NCBI RefSeq assembly: GCF_963583255.1
Contig: NC_084817.1
Coordinates: 10,174,121 to 10,238,120 of the forward strand
Reading direction: 5' to 3'
DNA length: 64,000 nt
DNA from: Pyrus communis
Lineage: Eukaryota; Streptophyta; Magnoliopsida; Rosales; Rosaceae
Position 1 is the stretch's first letter. Each line of letters opens with the position of its first letter. Of this stretch, positions 1-11,296 are shown piece after piece. Below the pieces are notes generated by a model. The model saw only the letters and a program-made list of their open reading frames with translations, did no database searches and had not been told where the DNA came from. A program made the translations under genes and the position numbers.

Positions 1-49
1 AGGTCCTATCTGACTTTGTTGATTTCTAACAATTCATAAACTTACGCAG

Positions 50-376
50 GCCTGGAAAAGTTGGAAGGAGGACACAGCTTCAAATCTAATAGATCCCATA
101 TCGAATAGTGGTTCAATACCAGAAATAATGAGATGCATCCACATAGGATTGTTATGTGTGCAACCAAATACAGCTGATAGGCCAACCATGGCTACAGTTA
201 TTCTCATGCTTACTAGCTACTCTCTGGATCTTCCAGTACCCTCACAACCAGCATTTTATATGGATGGTGGCATTGAATCCTCATCTGATACGTCTTTGGG
301 ATGGAAGGATAATTCTGGTGTGATAAGGTTAGATCTGTCTAAAAGCAACTCTGTTGAATATCTGCTACATGGATAG
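50..376 (+). CDS. CRK-A: last exon of a cysteine-rich receptor-like kinase (5' part outside window)
   Basis: This is the final exon of a CRK gene whose other exons lie left of the window. It begins after an intron ending in CAG (47-49), opens with Ala-Trp-Lys-Ser-Trp, and encodes 108 residues before TAG at 374-376. It covers the C-terminal end of the kinase domain (subdomain XI, with the conserved LLCVQ and ADRPTM motifs) and the Ser-rich tail. It is the same length as exon 7 of the two complete copies at 27240-27566 and 56230-56556 and closely similar, so splice phase (0) and stop position are well supported. In the family, this region closes the kinase C-lobe on the cytosolic side of the plasma membrane. 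There is no frameshift here. Whether the whole gene is intact cannot be judged from this window. Confidence 0.9.
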   Translation, partial: AWKSWKEDTASNLIDPISNSGSIPEIMRCIHIGLLCVQPNTADRPTMATVILMLTSYSLDLPVPSQPAFYMDGGIESSSDTSLGWKDNSGVIRLDLSKSNSVEYLLHG

Positions 377-1960
377 CTTCGATTCCAAGTTACAACTTCA
401 CTAGTTGATCGATGATGCAATGAAATGTTTATGTTGTTATGTAAATGTGATTCCTTGTTTTGGTATACAGTTTCCGATTAATCTTAAGTGATTGGGGACA
501 ATTGGCCTTTCTTTTTTGTACTCGAGCGACAGTCTACATAAATTAAAGCTTATTTTTAAGTAGGCTCCTTGAAACTCGATTTTGGTTTTACCTTATCTCT
601 ATAACCCAAAAGTTTCAACTTAAATCACTGAAACTCAAAATTTGTTCCACTTCGACTTGTGTATTCTCTCTTCTCCCTGAAACTCAAAAGTCATCAAGTG
701 GATCATATGTGAGATCCACCGCCTAATAAGACTATGTTAAACGTGCCAATGAATTTGATTATAAAGTGGATTTTTTACAAGAAGAAATTATGAAGTGGAT
801 TTTTTTTTTTTTGGGTTGTTGTGCTTGAGTTGCAGAGATGAAAAAAAATAAAAAATTGATTAGTTTGATACACCAAATAAAACCCACCTAGCGGAATTAA
901 TAGACCTAAGACAAATGTGAAGCGAATTTTGAGTTTACTGACTAAAATGATGACTTTTAAGTTTTATGGGGCAAATGAGATCAAAATCGAGTTCTAGATA
1001 GTAAAGGAGAACGGATTTTGAATTTCAAAGAGTAAAATGAAGATTTTTAAGTTACATAAAACAAAGTACAATTAAAATCTAATTTTACAAGGGTAGCTAA
1101 AATTAAGCCTTAAATTAAATTAAGCAATGCGAATGAAGATTTGAGATGCGGAGACCTTCCTAAATTACGTTTTATCGGACGGTCGAACCATTCTTCAACA
1201 TTGTGATGGATACCGATTGAACACTTAAACGACATGAGAAGAATATACTCCGTAGCTAATGAGAGATATAATTCATGACAATATTATTTTTTGAAGATCC
1301 AAGTACAAGGACATTATAAATATCATTTTCTTATACATTAGCTTCCATTTTATTGTCTTTTAGACTTGTTCTCCGTTTATTTGTCTCTTCCCTTTCCTTT
1401 AACTTCCACATTGTTGCAGCTGCGTGGATATGTTATTTGGTCTATTGCAGAGGCCAAACCTTGGAAGTTCGTGCCCTGTCCTCACTCTCCTCAACCACTC
1501 CCCTTTGAATCTTAGACCAATTTTTAAGTTTAATTTGTTTAACATAATATAATAATAATAGAAGATAATAATCATAATATATTTTTTTAAGTAATCAAAG
1601 AATTAGACAAAGCATGAACGCATATGATATTGTAACACACTAAGATTGAAATGTGGGGTCCGTCACTCTTTTCTCTTTAATCATAATCGCCAATATCATC
1701 ATTGTAGAGCAAAAGGATATTTGATGATTTCATCCATCCTTTTATGTATTCATTATATGCTTCATAAAATGTAATTTATTACGTGACCTGACATTTTTGC
1801 TTTAATGCCTTTGTGTGCATTTTACCTCCCATCATGAATGTGGGACCCTAATTTTTCAGGATTATAGTAAGGCGGATCCGAATACGAATACCTTAGAAGT
1901 TTGGTCATAGACTCAATAGCTTCCGCATTGAAGCTACATAGATGAATCAGCGTTGCCACC
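377..1960 (+). repeat. CRK-A downstream flank, segmentally duplicated after CRK-B and CRK-C
   Basis: This non-coding flank is homologous to the DNA after CRK-B (27567-27795, 31430-32284, 41111-41293) and after CRK-C (56557-56960, 59690-61640). Landmarks shared by all three include the stretch around 800-840 ending in the GTGCTTGAGTTG motif, the segment near 1400-1440 with GCGTGGATATG, and CTCAACCACTCCCCTTTG near 1490. A and C stay alignable to about 1910 and 61640. It is therefore part of the tandem duplication unit, not independent intergenic DNA. I see no gene in it. Confidence 0.8.
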
Positions 1961-1979
1961 ATCATCTTGCTCTAGAGTA

Positions 1980-2700
1980 GTGGGCAAAGTCTGACGATTT
2001 TGTTGAGATTGATCATGCTTGTTTCGCAAAACACAAAAACCTGATCTAGTTTGGGATCAACCAGGTTTTCTATATTCTTGAAATCCCTACAATCTAAGGA
2101 TTGCCGTGCACCGTAAGTAATCCAACTCCTAAGAGAATGCAATATTTACTCCAAGATATCCTGAAGGGTTCTCCCAGTTTAATACGGAATTCATATCCTA
2201 AAAGAACTCTATCTTGATTGGTATAAATACATCATTCTAGGTTCATCTCTGGTGACGCAATTATCGCACACTTATTCTCTTGCCTATAATTGAGTCCCAT
2301 AATATTGTTTACTAACTTGACTGTCGGAGAGTCTTTGGCATGAACCTGTCATTCCTTTGCTTATGGTTGTTTACTGTCTTGCAAGCTACACGAGTTTTTT
2401 CATCTCCTCTACAATAGGGGTGCACGAATTTGGCTCCAACAATTCGTGCTTTCATTGAGAGTTGAACTTAAGAACCTTTTAACCAAATCACTCTACCAAC
2501 AATGTTATTTCAAAGAAAAATCCTTGCATCTCCGTTGACCCAGAACACAATGATACTTATGGTGAAGAAGATGTCCCCACCATGATCAAATCTAGAAAAC
2601 ATTGATCAAGATCGTGCTTCAATCAACACTTTTAGTGGCTTGCAAGAAGCCTAGGGTCGTAGCTTCCATCAACAAAACCCTTCCAATCGTCTTTAACACC
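1980..2700 (+). mobile_element. Ty3/gypsy LTR remnant with start of internal region
   Basis: The sequence has the layout of a plant gypsy LTR: a TATA-like TATAAATAC near 2223, then a U5-like stretch with CTGTCGGAGAGTCTTTGGCA (2322-2341), then the leader-type phrase GTGCTTTCATTGAGAG at 2446-2461 that often precedes gag in Tat-like plant elements. Only about 250 bp of internal sequence follow, with no open frame. I see no second LTR or target-site duplication, so this is a truncated relic. The clade assignment is from memory of the family layout. Confidence 0.5.
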
Positions 2701-3399
2701 CTGATGTTCTTTGATCCTAGTTTAGAATATTGTTAGTCCCAATTCTACTCACGGTGGAAAAGCGCACATGTAAAAATAAAGACAAAAGAGATCGTGAAAC
2801 TAAGCAGGGGGGATAATGGTTCATGGTTAGGTACTTCGACGATCAAGTTAAAGAATGGTGAAAGTAGGTATAATGGATATTAAGTATTTTGAGATAGTTC
2901 AAATTGTCTAACCATTTGAGAAGAGTCAAGATGGCTATTTATAGGTGTTGTGGAGTTGGTTTGAGTGCTCTGCCAACTCTCTAAGTCATCAGAGTAATTG
3001 GAGTCAATAGAATGTCCATGTTCACTCAGACTCCTTTGTAGCATGGCTCATAACAGTCTAACCTATGCACAACATAGGTTAGAGAAGTCTATCTTCTGAG
3101 CAGCGTGGGTCATTCACGTTGGTCTGGCCAATCAGGCTGACCAATCAACCATGAAATTGGGATTTTACAACTGGGATTTGATTGAACAAATTGGCATCTA
3201 AGTAGGGGTTGTTGAGTACGATGGAGAGTATCCTCGATACCCACTCTGGTCAGAGAACCTATAGGACGATGGACCATGTATCCTTGTTAGGACTTCAACT
3301 TTAGAGTGACTGTGAGATACTTGCTAGCCACCAAATATATCATCATTGTGACATAATGAGTACCTTACTCTTGGTCGGACTGATGGAGTGGGATGATGT
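2701..3399. other. Unassigned non-coding DNA
   Basis: No open frame, tRNA-like or terminal-repeat structure was recognised. A TATA-like stretch (CTATTTATAGG near 2936-2946) could be the reversed promoter of another LTR, but no boundaries are visible. Confidence 0.4.
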
Positions 3400-5199
3400 T
3401 GTTGGGCGTATTCCTTTAATGCCACTCATTTGATGTAATAGCTTATGGAATACTTATCATGTTAAACTCTTATTTGTTTAATGAAAGAGGAAAGCGTATG
3501 TGAATCTCTATATATTGTATGATGTGTTTAATCAATAACACAATTCAAGAAATGTATTTAATTTCAGATAGAAGTGATCTAAGCAAGTTAGATCAATGAG
3601 ACCTTTCTCTTATGTTCATTCCTAAAATGTTCCTAACCATAAGATTATCGATGGAGCATTGACAATCCACTAAGGTTAGTATGTGTTATGTTAACTCAAG
3701 TGGGAGTATGACTAGTCTCAAGTCATTAAATGTTAGAAACTAAGGCAAAAATATAGGTGCTTAAAAGAGTATTGAGTACACAGAACAATGATCGACAAAG
3801 ATTTCTAACATACATTTCATGTTAGAACACAAAAGTTGCAATAATACAAGATAGTTCTTTGACCTGAGACATAATAGTTGTTTGGTAGTTAGGTCATTTA
3901 TCTTTGACTGTGTTAAAGGCATTCCACTGAGGATGTCCACAAATTTGTTAGGGTTAAGCTACCTAACCATGTAGGCATGAAAATGTACAACAAGAGATCT
4001 CTAACCTTCCATGGTGGAAGGAGAATACTATAAGATATGAATCAGAAGTTTTGGCCAAAGCTTATGAATGAGATTAAGGAAGCATTTTCCAAATCACATT
4101 CAGTAGAATCACATAGAGAATTATCACATTGGATAATAGACATGCAACTTAAACAATGTAGTCAAGAGTATTGAATTAGAGAAGGACTGTATTGCATTAT
4201 AGTTGTCACTCGATAGGTTCTCCAACCACTTATACTTAGCTTGGGTAGCCTGACATATTGCTAGGTGTCACTCATAGTTTGTGGAACCCTTGAAGATTAG
4301 CGACCACTAGTCTTCAACAAATGGGATAATTGAAAGTTAATCTTAATTCAAAATCGATTGTTAAGGTTACACCCACTACCTCAGTAACTAGAACCTAATG
4401 GATCGTATACTGAGTATGGATGAATGTGAAGAAATATCAATGAGATGGATAAGCAAATAATAGTTTAATTGAGTATAGTTAAGATTAATTAATTATGTAA
4501 TTAATCATACGAAAGATTCGTATTAGGCTTTATGTTAGTTTTAGGTTTCGGGTATCAAATGAGTTTTGGTCCATAAGGCCCATTGAGTTTTAGTTGTATG
4601 ACAATTAAAACAAAATGAAAATCAACCCAAAAATAAAGCCAAAACTGGCCATGCTAAGAAAGAGTGTGATGGTGGCTTTAACCTCATTAGGGTTTCTTTG
4701 AGGCAAAAAAGTGAACCTCTATCTCTTTCTATTTTCTTTCTAAAGAGGCAGGCCTTCCTAGAGAAGTTTACTAGCATCAAACTTCTTCTAAGAAATCCAT
4801 CTCCTCTTCACCTATCATCCTTGGTTTAGAGATGTAGAGGCATGGAACCTTGCAAGCTTTAGGAGATCCTTTCCTCAAATCCTCAAGGAGCAAAGGAGAA
4901 GATAATAAGCAAATATACAAGGAGAGAACATCAAAGACAAGGAAGCATACAAGGAGCTTGGAGAGAACTTGAAGGCCCTCTACTTAGGTGATAACCCTGT
5001 GAACACAAGGATGAGTTTCAAGAGTGTGAAAGCTCTAAACTCTCCTCTTTTTAATTTGTAAAGAAACTTGGTTCATTGACACTACATTTTGAATTTCATG
5101 GGTTATAGAAATGCTTTTTTAGTGCATGCTTACTTTAAGAGTTATTATGTATGTTTGTATGCTCAAACGTTCTTAGTTAGACAAAATTTTTCCTTCAAG
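3400..5199 (+). mobile_element. Putative LTR of a decayed LTR retrotransposon
   Basis: This long non-coding stretch runs directly into a tRNA-Met-type primer site at 5200-5213, which is what the 3' end of a 5' LTR should do. It has no open frame of note. The left boundary is not defined, and no matching second LTR lies in the window. It probably belongs with the degraded copia pol sequence at 7960-9700 on the same strand, but other insertions separate the two, so the link is inference. Confidence 0.4.
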
Positions 5200-5213
5200 T
5201 GGTATCAAGAACC
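5200..5213 (+). other. tRNA-Met-type primer binding site
   Basis: TGGTATCAAGAACC closely resembles the plant tRNA-iMet primer site (TGGTATCAGAGC) used by copia and TRIM elements. Confidence 0.5.
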
Positions 5214-5895
5214 TAAGTCAAGCATTTGGTGAATCCTTTTGGTATTTAATGGTTTGTGATTTAAATGTTGTAACCGTTACAAGCTTTATTTAATGTAATT
5301 TTTACTTGAACATTTGTCATCTCAAAAGTTGTAGATGTGATTCATTGAGCATGAATATTGGAGCTAAAATATGTACCCATTATTTTGGGTTGGGGGGAAG
5401 GGTGGGTCGGCCTTGTCTATTTTAGGAGAGGGGGTTTGTGTTCTTATTTGTCTTGTTAAATGAGATTTAAAGTGACAGTAGAAATTTCTAAGAAACTTAA
5501 AATTTTATCCCCTTTTGTTTGAGAGAGTTTTGGGTTTCTTTTAATTGACGTTCTTCATTGTTCTTGTTTTGTTCATCTTCATAACAAGAAATAAAGTTTT
5601 GGAGTTTTGAAACAAAATTACTTATTTTTTCGTTTAGTCTTTATTTGTCTTGGTTTGTGTGATTAGATTGGTACTTTTCCAGTCATCACACGTTCCTCTC
5701 ACTTTTCTTTCACTTTTTGAATTTTGAGCTTTTGCCAAATATTTTCACTCACACTTTTTGTATCCCAAAATTGGCCACCCTAGTAAAGTAGGGCACATTT
5801 GTGGCTTCCTTGCAATTACATTAGTTTTTGATACTTTTGTGTAATTACACTTTGACCTAAAAGCTTATGTTTTTTACAAAAAGGTCCAAAATCCC
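5214..5895. other. AT-rich leader-like DNA without a gene
   Basis: This lies between the primer site and the MITE. It is AT-rich with T-runs and has no supported coding frame. It may be internal leader of the decayed element. Confidence 0.4.
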
Positions 5896-5898
5896 TAA

Positions 5899-6345
5899 GA
5901 CCATCTCCCTTGGGATAAAGCTTAAAAGTTTAAGTCATAAAATTTTAAGCTATAACCAAAAAACTGCTTTCCCCCTCCAATGGTTATGGTTTAAAATTTT
6001 AGCCCGAAATTATTAAATAATGATTATAGCTTTTTTTTTTTTTTTTTTTCTGATAACTTTTTTGAAAATAAGAATTTAAATTCCGAAAATAATTCAAAGT
6101 CATACAAATACATTAGTAGTTGTAAATTTCAAGTGAAATTTGATTTAAATAATTATGGGCCGTTAATTTTTTTTTACCATTAGATTTGATCTCATTTGAC
6201 CACAGACTTTGGATTATAAGTAAAAGCGAAAAAAGGATTTGAAATATGAAAGTTTGATGGGTCTAGAATAATTTAAGCCAGACTTAATTTTAGTAGGGAA
6301 TTTAAAGCTTATATTTAAGCTTTATCTCATGGGTTGGAGATGGTC
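5899..6345. mobile_element. PIF/Harbinger (Tourist-like) MITE, 447 bp
   Basis: Terminal inverted repeats begin GACCATCTCC at 5899 and end GGAGATGGTC at 6345, and a TAA target duplication sits on both sides (5896-5898 and 6346-6348). The inner sequence has a TTTAAAATTTTAGCCC-like stretch also found in the subterminal region of the large Harbinger element at 46927, which suggests a related family. It is non-coding, and a T-run lies at about 6031-6049. Confidence 0.85.
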
Positions 6346-6348
6346 TAA

Positions 6349-7094
6349 AGGAAAAATTGTTTTGCTCATTTAATGAAGTTTTTGTAATTGTTGAAATTTT
6401 TAGGTTCTAGTTGTAATAACATGAAGTTGTGACTTGACCCAATAATCAAGGTTATTTAATTTCGGCCCAAATTAGCTAGAGCAAAAAAAAAAAATTTCTT
6501 TTTAGCGAGAATTAGATTTCATTCATTTCATTTAGTTTCATTTAGTTACATATGTGATAACAAAAGGAAATAGTGGCATGTATTTGAAACGATGGACATG
6601 CAATTTTCTAGTTACTTGGAGAACACTCTCTATAGCTGGACGTGGCATGCATTCGGTGTGAACTATCTCTTGTATTAGATATGAGGTGCTTGTAAGCACT
6701 CTTTGAAGTAGAGGTGTCATAAGTTTTACCTACAGTAGACAAGTGTGTGTGACTAGTGTTTTAACTAGTAGGTGCTGTCAAAATAAGGGGATAACCTATC
6801 CCAATTTGGAACCAAGCATAGTTAGTCACCATTTTCTTAAGCTGGACTTGGAGATAGCATGAGTGGTGGCACAACCCATGCAAGCCAGCCTTTCAGTCTA
6901 GCAATTCATAGATCTATACGTGGCTAATCCTCCCCCTAATATTTCTGTATGTTACATTAAATTAATATTCTTTTCCTGGCTCTTTAAGCGTTGGAACCGC
7001 CCATTTCGACTATAAAAGGACTTGCTTTCATTCATTTGCTCAACTCATATTAGAAACGTAGGTTGGCCGCAATGCATGCATAGTCAGATTATAT

Positions 7095-7130
<36 letters not shown>

Positions 7131-7950
7131 ATATATTTTAATATACAGAAAGGAGAGTGAGGGGAAAAAAAAGAAAGAAAAAGAGTTTAAGGTTAGAGGG
7201 TTTGATGTTTGGAGAGTGATAGAGGACTTGTCTTGCTGAGGTTTTAGCTATCGATCGAGGTGAGTGGTTTATGTAATATGTTTAAAAATTCTTATTTTTG
7301 ATAAATGAAAACCACAAACATTGTGGGATTTATTCTATTTATAAATATCTTTCAAGTCAAGCATGTTTGATTTGTGTAAATGTTTATAATGGGATATATC
7401 CAATCTATGTGGAATTACTTGAAATGTTCATGGAGCATGAGAACTTTGGTGTTGTTTTAATCCAAGGGATAAATGTAAACTGCACAAGGGAACATTATGG
7501 CAGAATGGCCATTAGGGATCACGTGGTGAGTTACAATTTATGAAGGATATATGAAGACATGAAGGGATGATGCGATATGGCACTTTGTGGCTAAGGCTTT
7601 GATATTATTACTATATTTTCTAGAGTGTGTAAAACGGCATTGCTTGACTGGCATATTATATATTCCACTCACTAGGCGACGATGATTGTTGCTCACCCCT
7701 CACCCTTTTATTTTACAAATGAGTTATTTGACAAGACAGGTTGTAGACGAGCTGTGATTAACTTAGAGGAGAGATTTAAGAATTTTAATTTTTTTGTACA
7801 CCTGTAAGGATAATGGAGTTATTTGTATAAGAGAATTTCGTTTATGTTTTTATTTTCTTATTTTTATTTTTATTCACGCACTAGGCGCGGGGTTATTTAA
7901 TTTTTTTTATCAAATAATTAATTGATTTGACTGAATCTGAAATTTTAATT
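6349..7950. other. Unassigned region, possibly part of a gypsy LTR
   Basis: No coding frame is supported. A TATA-like CTATAAAAGG at 7011-7020, followed by a transcribed-looking stretch and a CACTCACTAGGCGACG motif near 7671, is reminiscent of chromovirus LTRs. I cannot find boundaries or a partner LTR. Confidence 0.3.
7099..7126. repeat. (GT)n microsatellite
   Basis: An uninterrupted run of about 14 GT units. Confidence 0.9.
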
Positions 7951-7959
7951 TCCTTATAA

Positions 7960-9700
7960 ATGTAACCAATTCAATTAATTTATTTCTAGGTTGTCTTGTG
8001 GGGAAGTTAGTTGTCTGACATATAGTGCAACCTTGCACACCATCTTGCGTGAACATCATTATTTTACTAACTCCATACCAAAAAATTCATTGACAACCCT
8101 TTCAGGCCCATCCAACTTGATTGAGGGGTATGGTACTGGTCATATAATGTTGTCTAATGGTACTTAGTTAACCATCAAAGACATATAGTCACCTCATTCC
8201 CGAAGAATGTTGTTGAGCTTTAAAGATATTGGGATAATAATTATCATGATGAAACCATTGAAGATGAATTCCTTTACATCAGTTTATATGATTATGGCTT
8301 TTCGAATGTGTTGTAAGTCACAACCATTCGTGCCTCAGACCATCACATGGTTGGGCCTATAAGTGGTTGTAGTGAAAAATATGCTTTGGCATGATCGCTT
8401 GGGACATCCAGGAACCATGATGATGCGTTGTATCCTCAAAACTATACATGGGCATTCGCTTATCCTGAACTAATCATATCATTCCCGCAAGCGCTTATTG
8501 CAAAGCTTGTTTTAGGGGTTAAGTTTATTACTTGCCCATCTTGGAATAAAGTTCAAAAACCTTCCTTCAGTGGATTCAAAGGGACATATGTGGACCTATC
8601 CAACCACTATGTAGACCATTTCGTTACTTTAGGATGTTGGTTAATACATTGACACGTTGGTCGCATGTTTGATTCCTATCCACAAGCAATGCCGCATTTG
8701 CAAAACTCCTGGCACAAATTACTAAACTTAGGGCTACCCACCTTGATTATCCGATTAAGTCAACTCAACTTGATAATGCTAGAGAGTTACCATTATGTAC
8801 CCCATGTTCATACTCAAAATGGCAAAGCAGAAGCATCCATAAAACGCCATCACTTGATCGCTCAGTCCTTGGTCATCCGCACCAAGCTTCTAGAATTTGC
8901 TTGGGGCTGTGCAATTCTGCACATACCTATGTTGGTTCGATTGAGACCCATTGTTGCCCAACTTTATTCACCATTACAATTGGTTACTGAGAACGAGCCT
9001 AACTTCTTGCACTTACGTGTGTTTTGGTGTGAAGTTTATGTGCCAATAGCGCCACAGCTATGTACCAAAATGTGTCCTTAGAGAATAATGAAAATCTATG
9101 TTGGTCATGATTTGCCACCAATCATTGGCTATTTAGAGTCCTTAACAAGCTATCCATTTACCACACGTTTTGCAGATTTTCACGTCAATGAGACAATATT
9201 CCTATCGTTATGAGGAGATAAGAACATTAAAGTTCCTAAAAAATGCTAAGAATTGTCATGGATTAACCCATTATGTCATATAGATCGCTGTATTGCCTAA
9301 TTTGAGACTAAAGTGAAACACATTTTAGATCTATAAAGCGTTGATCAAAAGTATACCTAATGCTTTTAATAATCTAGCGAAAATAACGACATCACATATA
9401 CCCTTTACAAATGCACATGCAAGGATATATGTACCTCACATACGTCAGAACATCGCCTTTAAAATATAAGCTGCCTTTTAAGGATAATTGGCTGCACGAC
9501 TCAGTATATTTGTGACTAGCCAATCATCAGCTCCTACCCTGAAGCGTGGTAGACTTGTTAGTTCACCAGATTGACAACCCTAGAAGAGGAAGCCCACAAC
9601 ACAAACTAGTGAAACTAGTGTGAATCCAACCATCGCCTACTCAAGCATTACAACACATGAGGTTATTCTAGATTATGGAAGCGTCCTGAAAGAGTTTGTT
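7960..9700 (+). pseudogene. Degenerate Ty1/copia pol (protease, GAG-pre-integrase, integrase)
   Basis: Several short frames on the + strand read in the order of a copia polyprotein. Near 8000-8180 there is a protease-like stretch (GPSNLIEGYGTGHIML). Around 8380-8560 there is a GAG-pre-integrase-like stretch. At 8580-9081 integrase core follows, including HTQNGKAEASIKR (where the family has HTQNGLAES) and a PTxxxxSPLQL-like segment. After 9081 more integrase C-terminal sequence can be read (YVGHDLPPIIGYLES), broken by stops. Frameshifts and stops are frequent and no reverse transcriptase follows, so this is a dead, 3'-truncated copy. It may share an origin with the LTR and primer site at 3400-5213. 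Confidence 0.75.
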
Positions 9701-10435
9701 CCCATCTCTCCAAAATTGAGAGATTTTAGTCCATTAAGTTTTAGATTTAAATTTCGTATTTCCTGGAATTAAATTTTATTTTTGGTTAATTTTAGAATTA
9801 TAGTTAATTGCAAAGTTTGATTTTCATAATTAGTCATTATAAATCTATAGACTTTTGTGGTCAATCATATTACCTTTGAATAGAGCTCGAATCCACAAAT
9901 GCGGAAGCGACAACCGCCCGTGAAACAGAGTTGTAACGAAGGAGAAATAAGCATGTAAAGTCAAGGGTAAAATGTTCATATGGACCTCTATAAATATCAA
10001 GGCCCCAGATTTTTTGAGGACCTTCCCATTTCTGGTAGATCGATCTACGGCCAATTCGAGTGACCTGGATCTCTGTAACCTCGACCCAGTTCCTGATCAT
10101 GTCTTTCTGACTCCTTTTCTGCGAGCTCTGATGACAAAAGTTGTCGCCACCACCACCGCTCTGTTCTTCTTTCCATGATGAACAAAAGCTAGCCAAACTT
10201 TGCCCTATTTGGCCACGTTTTAGGTGGGTTGAGTTTGATAATCTTCGGCCTCCCCGACGACGACCACACCCTCTTCCTCCACCTTTAAGCCAACTACCAT
10301 CCTCAGATGGCATCTCTCAACCCCGGCAAGAAGAACCTGGGTCCTGATTAATTATTCGAGCAGCCATGGCGGAGTAATGAAGCTATACCATTCCAGTGAT
10401 CCGCGACTTTCATGGTGATTTCCACCTATCTTTGG
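9701..10435. other. Unassigned region next to the SOUL pseudogene
   Basis: Open frames exist on both strands (for example the minus-strand frame 9870-10313, rich in Arg and Gly), but none matches a family I recognise and codon use looks random. Part of it could be the decayed 3' end of the SOUL gene to the right. Confidence 0.3.
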
Positions 10436-10439
10436 CCAA

Positions 10440-11001
10440 TTCTAGACTTCGGGGAAGGTATGAAAAATACTTCCTTCATTGTAATCCGCTCCTTCTCCTT
10501 CCTCATGATCTTCTCCATAGCTATTCATACCTGCAAGTTGAGTAAGGAATATGAGTTAGGTGTTAACACGCATATAGATAAAATACCGACAATCATAATT
10601 TGTTCTGAAACCAACATTCACACTCAACCCGCCAAAATCCAAGCCGTAAGGCCAATTTTCAAACCCGCGACCAGTATGCGTTTGTTTCTTTCTGATACAA
10701 TCCCTAAATCGCTTTATGGGGTTTGGTTATGACCGGAGCCGTCATGGAAATTTTCTTGAATTTGGTGTTCTGGGGTTTCCCAATGTGCCGATGTAGTTGG
10801 CTAAAAAGGTGAAGCCGCCATCTTTGTTGCTCTTGAGGTCGGAAAGATCGTAGGTGAACTAGGCAACGACTAAAGGTGGGTATTGCCGAATTTCATAGAG
10901 ACGGTGGATTAAGGCATGTATTGCCCTCGTAAAAAGCGTTGGATTGGAGGACTTTGTATTTTGGGGTCTTCATGCTTGTTTTTCCAAAAACCATAACCCA
11001 T
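10440..11001 (-). pseudogene. SOUL haem-binding protein pseudogene
   Basis: Read on the minus strand, this contains family-specific pieces in the correct order. An ATG near 11001 starts MGYGFWKN. It is followed, in a shifted frame, by YEIRQYPPLVVA, a stop where the family usually has Glu, and then FTYDLSDLKSNKDGGF, FLANYIGTLGNP and, after another frameshift, KISMTAPVITK (about 10728-10760). These match the N-terminal half of plant SOUL/HBP proteins, which bind haem or tetrapyrroles. A possible intron border (CTTGCAG) and a FFIPSPKS-like piece resembling the next conserved block lie around 10460-10530. At least two frameshifts and several stops show it is not functional. The C-terminal half is not readable with confidence. 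Confidence 0.7.
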
Positions 11002-11296
11002 TTTTGAGGAATTAGAGTTTGGTGGTATCTGGGTTTTTTTATTTGGATTTAATGCTTGAGAAGGGCCTGTGAAAATGGTAAGAAGATGCTTGGGTGTTTG
11101 CAGGTGGTTAACAACCTGGGGTAGTGCTCATACGGAAAGAGTTAATGCTTGTGTGCTTGTACCATTTATTTTAGACAATCTCCAAATAAGATGTTAAATT
11201 TTGAACATCATCAAATAACCTAATTACAATCTGATTATAAGGACTCAAAAAAGGTAACTAAACTAATTAGAAAAAGTCAACTCTCCAACACTCCCC

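Noticed and set aside
9870..10313. 147-residue minus-strand frame rich in Gly and Arg
   Set aside because: Overlaps other frames on both strands, no recognisable domain, composition reflects a GC-rich patch.
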